From the NCBI GenBank assembly GCA_023627715.1, contig JAMAHW010000240.1, positions 1-12,791 of the forward strand: 12,791 bases of DNA. Direction: 5' to 3'. The DNA comes from Periconia sp. R9002 (Eukaryota; Ascomycota; Dothideomycetes; Pleosporales; Periconiaceae). Positions within the stretch are counted from its first letter, which is position 1. Each line of letters opens with the position of its first letter. Both the position numbers and the translations under genes were made by a program. This document shows positions 1-8,529 of the stretch, piece by piece. The notes beneath the pieces were generated by a model. It saw nothing but the letters and a program-made list of their open reading frames with translations, was not told the origin of the DNA and did no database searches.

Positions 1-35
1 GGGGGGGCGTGGGTGGGGGCGTGGGTCGGTGGGGG
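1..35 (+). other. G-quadruplex-type G tract at window edge
   Basis: Runs of 7, 3, 5, 3 and 5 G (1-7, 11-13, 15-19, 23-25, 31-35) with short loops meet the usual G3+N1-7 pattern. No telomeric TTAGGG is present. The position at the very edge may reflect an assembly end. Confidence 0.6.
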
Positions 36-62
36 TTTGGTTGGGAATGGTTGTGTTTGTTG

Positions 63-63
<1 letters not shown>

Positions 64-93
<30 letters not shown>
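64..93 (+). repeat. 30-base T homopolymer
   Basis: An uninterrupted run of 30 T. Its exact length is prone to sequencing error. Confidence 0.9.
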
Positions 94-98
<5 letters not shown>

Positions 99-430
99 TT
101 ATAACTATTTCTGTCTTCGTGCTGTATGTATGTTTTTCTTTTGGGGGGTCATCGCCATATCGTAAAGGAGAAGATTACTTTAGAGACCGTCTGTTTGGAA
201 ATCATGTGGCCCCGTACATATGTATGTAGGTAGGGAGTTATTTATCAAAATCCCGTTATAGGTTCCACACGCACGCAGACCAGAAAAATTTCCGAACCAC
301 CATAAAAAGCAAAATAAAAAAGGGCCTTAAGAAAAGGCCGCATGAGTAAGTTTCCCTTACATTACCTAATCTGATCTGAATTAGTACATTGGTCATGGGG
401 GGAAGGAAAGGAGATGATGTAAGACGGTGG

Positions 431-445
431 TTCGTTCGTTCGTTC
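431..445 (+). repeat. (TTCG)n tract
   Basis: Three TTCG units plus TTC. Confidence 0.85.
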
Positions 446-487
446 TTCTTTCCCTCGTTAGTGCTGCGTACAGAACGGACGGGGGTG

Positions 488-507
488 GGAGGAGGAGGAG
501 GAGGAGG
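488..507 (+). repeat. (GGA)6 microsatellite
   Basis: Six GGA units plus GG, in a purine-rich stretch from 481. Confidence 0.9.
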
Positions 508-766
508 TGTGGGTATGATGATAGTACAGTAGATAGGATTAGGTAGAGAGAGAGGCATTCATTGGCATGTCGATGTGGGAGTTAATCTATCCAAGGCCGG
601 TGGGCGGCCCCACTCTGAGACACTTATCGTGCTGTGTGGTTGCATTTCTGCGGGCACCACGCGAACCATTCCACTCAGCCCTATAGAAATGGAGCCCCCC
701 CACCCCCACCTACCACCTACCACTCATCTCATCCCTCACCAGATAATTTACACACACACCTGCTCG

Positions 767-780
767 TAACGTTAACGTTA
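767..780. repeat. 14-bp perfect palindrome
   Basis: TAACGTTAACGTTA equals its own reverse complement. No gene starts nearby. Confidence 0.85.
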
Positions 781-2355
781 TCCACCTTGCATTTCTCTTA
801 CACACGGACTAAGATTAGGATTACTGTACTTGTACCTCCGTTGGTTTGGCTGACCCACCTACCCATTTAGTTATCCCACTTCCTTCAGCCCTACTCACGT
901 GTAACATCACGACAAGAGAGAAGGAGTATGCAACTGTGTATACTGTAAGCACCATGTTTCTGGCCTCAAGATGCAGTCGGTGGTTTCGTTCGCTCGCGTA
1001 AGGCGGGCGGGCGGGAATGACCAAGCACTAACACATGTTGGTTGACCGATGGGGGTGACGGCTTGGAAGAGGGCTGGATGGAAGTTTGCTGTACGGCGGT
1101 CGGTGTTGCGCTGCGCTGCCCACGTTGGCGTCGCGTGCGAGATAAGGGGATCCTCCCGCTTTCGCTCACCGTTCGCCGCATCGCTTCACCTCCGCCCGCG
1201 ACGCCGGGTCCGGGTTTGTACATTGCAGGACGACTGCTATCTTGCTTTTGCATGCCGTGATCCCTGAACCCGCGGCGGGCTTCGCAACAAAATCAGGACA
1301 CATCATCTCCTTTTCTTGCTTACTTTGCATCCAAGCATGCTTTGTTTCTTTGTGTGCTGTCTTCGGTCACCGGGGGTGTCGTCTAGGGTACATGTAGGCG
1401 TATGTGGTGGTTCCACTTTCACTTCCATTTCATTTCCATTTTTAGCCATGCCGTCTGATGTGGTATGCAATGCGCGCATACGAAGACAAGTGCATACAGA
1501 ACCGCCGCTGAGGTAAGAAGACGGGTAAGTATATAGGTAGACACCAATGAGTCAAACAGACACCTATGAGTTGGCTCGAATGGACACGCATCACCTTCTA
1601 ACGTGTGGTAAGACGTCAACCTGTTGTTGTCAGGGTGTTTCCGAGACGGTCGATTCGGATGACGAGAGCTCGCCGTCGGATTGCCGGTCCCTACCTGTCG
1701 CCAGTCGGGGGCAGTGACGATGATGATGCTGCTGCCACTGCTGATGACATTGGACGGGACAGCGCTGCCGCTTTGGGATCTAAGCCCATGAGAGCACTTG
1801 TTGGTGGTGTTAGGCACTTGGATCTGGTTGGCAATCAGCACACTCGGTCTTTCTGTGGAAGAATAAAACAGGATGACGATGCATCCATGGTGAGCCTTCG
1901 GTAAAGGATGCAGAGGATGTGTGCGGCCTAATGGATGAGAGCGGATGAGCATTCCAGGCAGGATTCATTGCTTGTTTAGTATTGCATGGTGGGACGAGAG
2001 TGATTCGAGGTTCTGTACATGGGCACACAGCTAGGCCCAGCTGCGACAGCCTATAGTAGTAGGCGCAGACGGCAAAAAGTTTATCTGTCCGTCCATCACG
2101 ACGGGTTGCAGACTTGTATAGGTAATTAACCAAGTAGTCAGAACTGGGAAGCGGTTGCATCGTCTCCGGACCAGATGATGATTCGGTGCTACCTAGGTAG
2201 CTCTTTGTAACCGTTGCCTCGCTGGTGAACCCCCGGTCATTTCAGGATTGGACCGACGCTCGTAAAACTCCCCTGTAAGTGGATGACTTTACCTTTATTG
2301 TTGGATACACCAAACAGGTTGGAATGGGAAAGCTAGCCAGGAGATAGAAGCAGCT

Positions 2356-2380
2356 GCAGCATGCAGCATGCAGCATGCAG
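2356..2380 (+). repeat. (GCAGCAT)3 tandem heptamer
   Basis: Three perfect GCAGCAT units plus GCAG. Confidence 0.9.
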
Positions 2381-3179
2381 ACGCCGTTGGCCTTGGATCG
2401 ATGAAACGCGAAGGGCACGTTTCTGGAAACACGATCGCACAGTAGCGCCTTTGGGTGCGGTGTGGCGCTGGATTGCTTCCACTTGAGTACGAAACGTAGT
2501 ACAGCGAGAGTTTGACAAGTTTTCAGCTCCCCAGGCCTGTCGGTTGGTGGTTTCAATTTCTCTTTCTTTCTTTTTTGGGGTCGGCATCGCTGCCCCGCAA
2601 ATGGACTGCAGATTAGGTTTGCTGTGTGCATGAGGCTCAGATCTGGGTGGGTTGCAGCAGGCGGATGGTTGCTTGTATGGCACGTGTATACAGATTTCAG
2701 GCACATGTAGGTAAGTACATAAGCACAGCAGCTGGCTCCGATTAGGTTGCGAAGCGAAGGAGATGGCGCAGCGAACCGTGCAGTTCTCAGATTGGATGGA
2801 TGAATGGATGCACATTGCCGTAGGTAACTTGTACAAGTGCAACCAGCGAAGCGTGCGGGAGAGGCTCTTTGGGATTGCCCGTCCCCCTGATCACCATGGC
2901 CATGTAACCATTCAGGCATGCTGGTACCGTCCGAGCACGCGACTTGACTTTGCTGCCCTCCCGTCGGTAGCAAAATCAATGCAAAAAAGCAGGTTGATCG
3001 ACGGAGGACTCGCCGAGGTGCCATCACAGGCAACGAGAAGCTTTGTGTGCCCAGCCCCGTCACAGCTACAAGGTTGCCCGATGACGAAAGCAAGCAATAC
3101 AAGATCCACGCACCGGGTTGATGCCCTGGGACAGAAAGGCATCGGACGGTTCGAGATGTGTGGTGCAACGTTGCTACTG

Positions 3180-3218
3180 TACTGTACCGTACCGTACCGT
3201 AGCTACCGTGCTGTACAG
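3180..3218 (+). repeat. (ACCGT)3 with flanking inverted repeat
   Basis: Three ACCGT units (3186-3200) lie between CTGTAC (3182-3187) and GTACAG (3213-3218). The 8-bp palindrome GTAGCTAC sits in the middle (3199-3206). Confidence 0.75.
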
Positions 3219-3523
3219 GTTGAAATACAGTTGTGGCCCGCATTCCTATAAGCCATTGCTGCCGATTTGGGACGCCGCTCCACCGGCTAATGGTCCGACA
3301 GCCCTGGGTTCCTGGAAGGTCTACAAGCGGTCCGACATACGCGGAATTGAAGGCGAAGAAGAGTGTCTGTCCTGTTCGGCGACAGCTCTTGCACACGGGA
3401 CAACCTGGCTGGCCGGCCCCCTGTGCATGGATGGAATGGGGAATAATGAGAATAATATGATTATCCACGCGCCCTGATATTGCCAGTCCACCCCCTTTTT
3501 TTTCTCCTTTGCTGCTCGAAACC

Positions 3524-3540
3524 GTGCAGTGCAGTGCAGG
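3524..3540 (+). repeat. (GTGCA)3 tandem pentamer
   Basis: Three GTGCA units plus GG. Confidence 0.85.
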
Positions 3541-3877
3541 CCAGGCTCCACTCCACCGCGACTCGTTCCACGTGGGAAGGAGCAAGGATGGCTCCTGCAA
3601 ACCGCATCCTCCTCGCTACCGACGGGGAGTCGGCCATACTCTTGGTAGCCCAACTTTGTCGCTGTGAACAGTTTCACTGCACCCACCCTCCCGTCTCCCC
3701 GCAGCCAGATCCTGACAGTGCCCGGTGGAGCTGCCTTCCATCAATGGAAAGATTTTTTTTCCATTTCTTCATTTTCTCATTTCTTTTTTTTTTCTCCGTC
3801 GCGGAATCTGAGGAAGCGAGCCTCAGCGCTATCGGTTTCTAGCGCCCCGATCCAGCCACCTCCCTCTGCATGCGTGA

Positions 3878-4434
3878 AGCTTGTGGAGAAGAAACATTTG
3901 GACCCGCCTTGTCAACGTTGCGAATGGAGCCTCCATCGCTCAATCGGTGCAATCTATCCCAAAGTACCTACTATTGATGCACTGCGCACCAGAGGTGGAT
4001 GCGACACGTGATGGTTTCATCGTACAGGGAGCGTCGACAATCGCTGGATGGTACAGCCCTGCCACCACCCCCTGTTGGGCGACAACCGACTGGTTTGAGG
4101 CATTGGTCATTGATCAGATATCCTACCAGCAATCAAGCAAAGGATCAAACGCGAAGCGCAGCCTGACGAGCCAATCATCGTGGTCGGGCACTCTGCAATT
4201 ATATTATTGGCAGCGGTCGCAGATATATCATGGCTCAGTCACTCTGAAGTGCTGCCAAATTACCAACGAGTCCTCCTATACGGCAGCCTTACGGCGCATC
4301 GATCAAACAAAGCGAGACTGCTCCGCGTTAAAAGCAATCAGGATCATGTTTCACACAAAGTCGATTATCTGCATCTGCTTCCAGAGCGCTTGAGCGAGGA
4401 CAGATCACAAGAGGCAATACCATGTCCAATCTAA
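3878..4434 (+). pseudogene. Protein-like sequence split between two frames, possible decayed gene
   Basis: One frame is open from just after the TGA at 3875-3877 and reads as ordinary globular protein through about 4125, for example DGFIVQGASTIAGWYSP and TDWFEALVIDQ. A second frame, open after the TGA at about 4112, continues with AIKQRIKREAQPDEPIIVVGHS, then ILLAAVADISWL, LPNYQRVLLYG and VDYLHLLPERLSED, ending at TAA near 4432. The second part has no in-frame ATG before its body. Amino-acid composition in both parts is balanced, unlike most open frames here. One frameshift or an unseen intron around 4105-4130 would join them into about 185 residues. I do not recognise a family. GHS recalls a hydrolase nucleophile elbow, but the usual following G is absent. 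Chance open frames remain a real alternative. Confidence 0.22.
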
Positions 4435-5370
4435 AGGGAAGAGAGACAGCTTGCACTCAGTGGCAGGCTAGGCTCGTATGCGATGGATCAAAGGAAGGAA
4501 GGAACAAAGACAGACACGAGTGTGCGTTGAGACGGTTGCAGGAGGAATGAATGCGACATCCCAGCAGCGCAGATTTGATTCATTCACAGCAAGCCTCGCT
4601 GCCTAGCAATCAGTGCTCTCGCCATCCAAAAGGCAACGCAGAGAATGTTTTGAGATGCGAGTGTCGTATGTCATGGGCGCATTGCCTATTGGATCGTGTG
4701 CGCTTCATGAACCCAAATATTTCCGCTGCGGGCGACTTCTACGATTTGGGAGACATGAGCCGGCTGGCCAATATTCCATTTGGCGGCGGCTGATCAAACA
4801 CAAACGTTTCTAGGGTTTTTCCAGAAGCAAATAGCCAAGCGAGTAGCAATGTGGCGCCGACAAGTAGATGGCACCCACCCTGCCCTGTCGCACGCACTGA
4901 ACCTCATTTGCGGTGACAACCGGGCGCGCGATGGTTGCCACTACAACCAGGACAGACAGACAGGTAGACAGACAGGGACCAGCTACGTACCGCAAATACA
5001 GGAGGGTATGGCACTTTCTAATTGACGTGTCGTCTGCGAGATACCAAGGTGTGGATGATACAGCGATGGCCGAAAATAGAAGGGTGGGCAGCGCCAACGA
5101 TGCATCATGTCGCAGCAAGCAGCGCAGTGGATTTCCCCCACGTGGAAGGCAGGCAGCCCTGCAGGAAACGGCCAGTTATCCTGTTGACGCCTGGCCGCGC
5201 AGAAGCAAGCAATCGACGCCATCCAAAAGCAAAGACAAAACGTGGGCTTGTTTTCTGTCGCGGTACTGTCAGAAAAAAGCAACGGGCATGACGAAGGGCT
5301 GACTGGCGAAGTATGACAGCCGTCGTCCATCCAATGACCTGGCCCATGGAGGCCATGACGGACACCATGG
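4435..5370. other. Gene-free interval
   Basis: It contains a GACA/GGTA-type tract at 4951-4977 and short open frames on both strands. One + frame ends NISAAGDFYDLGDMSRLANIPFGGG, which looks protein-like over about 25 residues but has no further support. Confidence 0.4.
4951..4977 (+). repeat. (GACA)n tract with one variant unit
   Basis: GACA units are interrupted by one GGTA unit. Confidence 0.85.
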
Positions 5371-5619
5371 CTATGGGCGTGGGTGGTGCACTGGCAGACT
5401 GCTAAGGGGATGGACATTGGACAGGATGGCATGGGAGGTGGAACAACGACACGGCATGGGGGCGGACGCGACGAGACGACACAGCGTGGTCCATGAGGAA
5501 GACGATGGATGATGGGTGGATTCAGCGACATGACGACGGGCCCACCGGGGAACAGTACCCGCGGCTCGGATGCGGGCTACGAGCTTGCTGACCAGGACGG
5601 TGTCGTCCATGGGGCGCAT
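5371..5619 (-). CDS. Weak small ORF, 82 codons, unrecognised
   Basis: The ATG on the - strand sits in GGCCAAAATGC, a fair start context. About 90 to 210 bases upstream of it on the same strand is a C/T-rich stretch. The first 30 codons are biased to C or G in the third position (about 22 of 30) and read MRPMDDTVLVSKLVARIRAAG. The remainder is Ser/Pro/His-rich and less biased, and ends at TAG (5371-5373). It could be a first exon, a small orphan protein, or chance. I found no convincing GT donor to extend it. Confidence 0.18.
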   Translation of the reverse strand: MRPMDDTVLVSKLVARIRAAGTVPRWARRHVAESTHHPSSSSWTTLCRLVASAPMPCRCSTSHAILSNVHPLSSLPVHHPRP

Positions 5620-6578
5620 TTTGGCCTGTCTTGGTCTGGCTTCTTTTGTTTTTTCCTTTTGCTGGCTGCATGACTTGGGTTTTTTATTTTCCTTTTCATT
5701 TGTTATCAGATAGACACGGGCACGGCGAGGCGAGGGCAGGCGAAAGAGGACAAGATGAAGCAGTGTGTCGACGAGGGCTGACACCGTCTCATCTAAGAGG
5801 GAGGGGGACGATGATGACAGGCAGCAGCGAAGAAGCAGCAGCAGCAGCATCATCATCATTATCAGGTAAGATGGAGATGGTGTTGTGGGATGATTATTGT
5901 TTTTGTGATGATTATGATAGTTAGTGGTATTATTATCAATACCTATCAGAGTCATCCACGCATGCAGGCAGTCTTGCAGCCGTTGGAAAGACGGACGGTT
6001 AGCGCAGCACAGAGCTGCAGGTACATGTCCCTCTTCCGCCAAATAGGGCTCCGCTAGCAAGGAGGCAGCGTCTTTTTTGGCAGTGGCCTATTTTGACTAC
6101 TACGGTACTAGAATCCCTCGGGGCTAAGCAGGGGGCCGTCAGGGGGGGTTGCATGGGACGCGCAGGCCCGGGGGGACCTGGCACATAACCTTCTCGCCGG
6201 TTCTCAGCTCGCAGATCCATCCATGGCCGCCGCTCACTGCCACTTACTTCGCAGTCAGTCTTGCCCAGTAGTGCACAAAAGAGGATCAGAGAGAGGGCGC
6301 CAGGGCTACTGCTAGGGTCAGGGGTCAGGCCGACAGTGAAACAAGCCCCGAAGAACCCGTCTCCCGGCACGTCGTCATGGGAGCCAGGAGTGGTTGTGTG
6401 TCTGTGTGCTGTGCGTGAGAAAGTGTGTGTCGATGCTCTCTGCCAGAAAAAAAAAGGGTGCTGGGATGCCAGAAAGCACTGTTCACGTCTGTAATTTCAT
6501 TTTGTCTCGTCGCGAGCCAAGCCAGTTGTGTGCAAGTCAGTCACTCAAAACCCCTTACGATCCTCTGCGTTTTATATG
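5620..6578. other. Gene-free interval
   Basis: It contains the compound microsatellite at 5835-5859, T-rich pieces around 5640-5700 and a GT-rich piece around 6390-6430. No open frame here shows a domain or codon bias. Confidence 0.45.
5835..5859 (+). repeat. Compound (GCA)5-(CAT)4 microsatellite
   Basis: Five GCA units run directly into four CAT units. Confidence 0.9.
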
Positions 6579-6711
6579 AAGTCGCTCTGCGCCCTCCGCC
6601 TTCAGCCATTTTTTTCTGCCTTCACTCTCATTCTCACTCCCGTCCTCACCCTTAGACTCTCCCTTCACCTCGCTTCCGCTCTCTCCAACTAGGACTAGTG
6701 CCTTGCCTCCA

Positions 6712-6730
6712 ACCTACCTACCTACCTACC
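6712..6730 (+). repeat. (ACCT)4 microsatellite in the leader
   Basis: Four ACCT units plus ACC, just upstream of TATATA at 6736-6741. Confidence 0.9.
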
Positions 6731-7020
6731 TTGCCTATATACCCTCCTGCTGCCGCTGCCACTGCCACCTCCACGACAACCAACTATTCTCTCCGTTCTC
6801 TACCACACCACCCACGCCGTCTCTCCAGACACTTTCCTAACGACTCGACTTTGTCGCTTCCTGTCCTTGAATCCTTACATCACGCTCGCCGCTTTCCCGC
6901 GCCTCCTGCTACACACCCACGCGATCCACCTGCCTTCGCTGTCCATTGCCATTTTTCTGGCACCCTCGCACATTGCTTAGCGGGCATCTCAGCATCGTCT
7001 ACGCCGCTCACGACTACAAT

Positions 7021-7075
7021 GTAAGTTGAGCCGTCAAATCGGGAGTATTTTGTGAGACAACGCTAACTTTTGAAG
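7021..7075 (+). other. Probable 5'-leader intron
   Basis: This 55-nt segment has donor GTAAGT, a perfect fungal branch point GCTAAC at 7062-7067 and acceptor TTGAAG. Its length is the commonest one for filamentous fungi. Removing it destroys the ATG-TAA that spans the donor at 7019-7024 and makes the ATG at 7106 the first in the leader. It is supported by signals only, not by a conserved protein across the junction. Confidence 0.55.
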
Positions 7076-7105
7076 ATCACATCCAATCACCAAAAATCAG
7101 CCAAA

Positions 7106-7207
7106 ATGATGATTTCTTACGCCAACGAGTCCACAAACATGGGACGTGGTGCTTATGACACGACCGGCACTCCCAAGCCTCCACCACCACCTCCCAAGAG
7201 GCGCTGA
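7106..7207 (+). CDS. Small ORF, 33 codons, proline-rich and basic tail, unrecognised
   Basis: The ATG-ATG follows CAGCCAAA, a good fungal start context, and is the first ATG after the ATG-free leader once the 55-nt intron is removed. The product begins MMISYANESTN, contains MGRGAYDTTGTP and ends in a six-proline run (residues 25-30) followed by KRR and TGA at 7205-7207. I do not recognise it. After that single TGA the same frame stays open to 7519. A one-base shift near 7200 opens another frame (ALSDFSPRGNLPLTFD...) that ends at TAG 7321-7323. It could be a genuine micro-protein, a uORF, or exon 1 of a broken or differently spliced gene. Proline runs of this kind occur at the N-termini of many scaffold and trafficking proteins, so they do not identify a family. 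Confidence 0.35.
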   Translation: MMISYANESTNMGRGAYDTTGTPKPPPPPPKRR

Positions 7208-8228
7208 GCGATTTCTCCCCCCGCGGCAACCTGCCACTCACCTTCGACATGCAAACGGCTCTCTCGCATGACCACCTCAAATTTCGCATGTGCGCGTTCA
7301 TGGCTTGCTCCGTTCAGGACTAGACGTACCCGCATCGGCGCAATGGTCAAGCGTAAGTTCCAAACCAGTCGGCAAGTTGCCAGCTCTGCCATCCCCCACT
7401 GCGACGCTTCCCGTGTACATTACCACCTCTTGCTTTTTCGCACATTGCCTTTTTTGGGCTTCATTCGATCTTCTCCGGCGCAAACGGCTCTGCAATCACT
7501 CGGGAATACCCCATTGTAATACTCAGCGCATCTTCGATTCGACCGGCATGCTTAATACCCTCTTTCTTTAGATTTCACATCAATCTGCTTCCGCGGTCAA
7601 TTTCTTTGGGTTCAAAAAGTTATCAACGGCGTTCTATTAGACATGGGCAGCCTCCGATGGCAACACGGCATGGATATTAAAATTCGGGTTTCTTTTTTCT
7701 CTTTCTTTTCCAATGGCTATCAGGGTAGAGATCTCCGGCGCCGCCTCACTGGCAATATGGCAATGGACTTCCTTTTTTTTTTTTTTTGTACGATAAACAG
7801 TTTCAGGGTTTCGGTACGACAGGCCGACGGATGAAATTTGTCTTCTCTTTTTCCTTTTCTTGCATTCAGCAGACGGACTAGGTAACGGAAGGGCTCCCTT
7901 GCTGGACCCCTTGGCGTATACGAGATGTTCGTCCATGTTTGTGTCCCGCGACACAGCAGGCTTCAAATAGACATTATAATTGCACTTGACCGAATTTGCT
8001 TGCCATGGTCCACCGACCCCCGTGCCGTGCCCATTTGGTGAAGGAGGTAGTCGCACGTAGGCGCCGCCCATCTCCGCTTGCGCTGAGCATCCAGACGTGG
8101 TTTTCTGGAGCCGTTTGAGGACATGCAGATGCAGGTGACCAGGCTTGTTTGGACAGAATCGAAAAGAACATGCCGACCCTTGCCCTTGCTTGTGCAACGC
8201 TCTGAGGCGCGTCGGTACCTCAAGAATG
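7208..8228 (+). other. Gene-free interval between small ORF and ARPC5 leader
   Basis: It contains pyrimidine and T tracts (for example 15 T at 7773-7787), the possible intron above, and two similar pieces at 7650-7678 and 7743-7770, each followed by a T-rich tract. Open frames on both strands here are short or dominated by simple sequence. I see no recognisable product. Confidence 0.5.
7353..7571 (+). other. Possible second intron downstream of the small ORF
   Basis: GTAAGT at 7353-7358 matches the donor consensus. A polypyrimidine acceptor CTTTCTTTAG ends at 7571. The nearest branch candidate, GCTTAAT near 7551-7557, is imperfect. If used, it would lie after the stop of the 33-codon ORF. 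I see no protein continuity to support it. Confidence 0.2.
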
Positions 8229-8529
8229 GTGTCCGTTCCATTGGGTCCCTCCCTCCGCCGTCCACGCTCGCGGCTCCAGGTAACGTCGCCGCCAAGCAAA
8301 GTGGAGCTCCTGCTCCCGCCCACCAGCCAGAGCCAGCTACCACCCGCCCTGCACCCACTTGCGACGACGACAACAAAGTCACCACGACGCCAACATCATC
8401 CGCCATTGCCTCTGACGCCGCCATTCCTCCTCCTTCGACGACCGCCACCGCGACACAGCTCTACACCCTCTATTTTCTAACCCCCCTTCCTGTCTGCACC
8501 ACCCCGCCCCAACGACCCCTCCTCCCGCC
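8229..8529 (+). promoter_or_regulatory. ARPC5 proximal promoter and 5' leader
   Basis: After the ATG at 8226-8228 there is no ATG for 301 bases until the ARPC5 start. The last 140 bases are rich in C and CT, for example around 8460-8529, as is typical of fungal transcribed leaders. A reverse CCAAT motif (ATTGG, 8240-8244) lies near the upstream edge. I see no convincing TATA box. The transcription start is inferred to lie somewhere in this interval. Confidence 0.5.

Larger units (their letters stand above)
1..2241. other. Gene-free low-complexity region
   Basis: Apart from the short repeats listed, I see no supportable gene. Open frames reach about 177 codons on the - strand (1419-1952), but they lack recognisable domains or a leader, and many begin at non-ATG codons. 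Confidence 0.5.
2242..3600 (-). other. Very long open frame without coding signature
   Basis: The - strand frame is free of stops for more than 450 codons. The first ATG in it is at 3243, giving 333 residues. Codons read through simple repeats, such as the GCAGCAT repeats and the ACCGT pentamers. Third positions show no G/C preference, in contrast to ARPC5 exon 1. The predicted protein is rich in Cys, Ser, Arg and His and shows no domain, signal peptide or membrane pattern that I recognise. I treat it as a statistical oddity rather than a gene. Confidence 0.15.
6579..7105 (+). promoter_or_regulatory. C/T-rich, ATG-free leader of an unidentified transcript
   Basis: From the ATG at 6576 to the one at 7019 no ATG occurs on the + strand, and the interval is heavily C/T-biased. 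It holds a (ACCT)4 tract at 6712-6730 and a TATATA at 6736-6741. It leads into a canonical intron (7021-7075) and then an ATG-ATG at 7106. This combination is what fungal 5' leaders look like and argues for a transcript on the + strand starting in about 6600-6900. Which protein it serves is unclear. Confidence 0.45.

Noticed and set aside
1419..1952. 177-codon - strand open frame
   Set aside because: It shows no domain, no codon bias and no leader features.
4951..4977. CRISPR-like or telomere-like repeats
   Set aside because: The tandem units are 3-7 bp microsatellites without spacers, and no TTAGGG array is present anywhere in the window.
4983..5531. 182-codon - strand open frame
   Set aside because: It is Cys/His/Pro-rich with no structure, and is probably an effect of repeated CCATGG-type words.
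5620..6060. Upstream extension of the - strand frame to about 229 codons
   Set aside because: The extension begins at a TTG, runs through the GCA/CAT microsatellite as poly-Leu/Met, and shows no coding pattern before the ATG at 5619.
7637..8323. 228-codon - strand open frame upstream of ARPC5
   Set aside because: It is antisense to T and pyrimidine tracts read as Lys/Arg/Glu runs, has no domain, and overlaps the ARPC5 leader.
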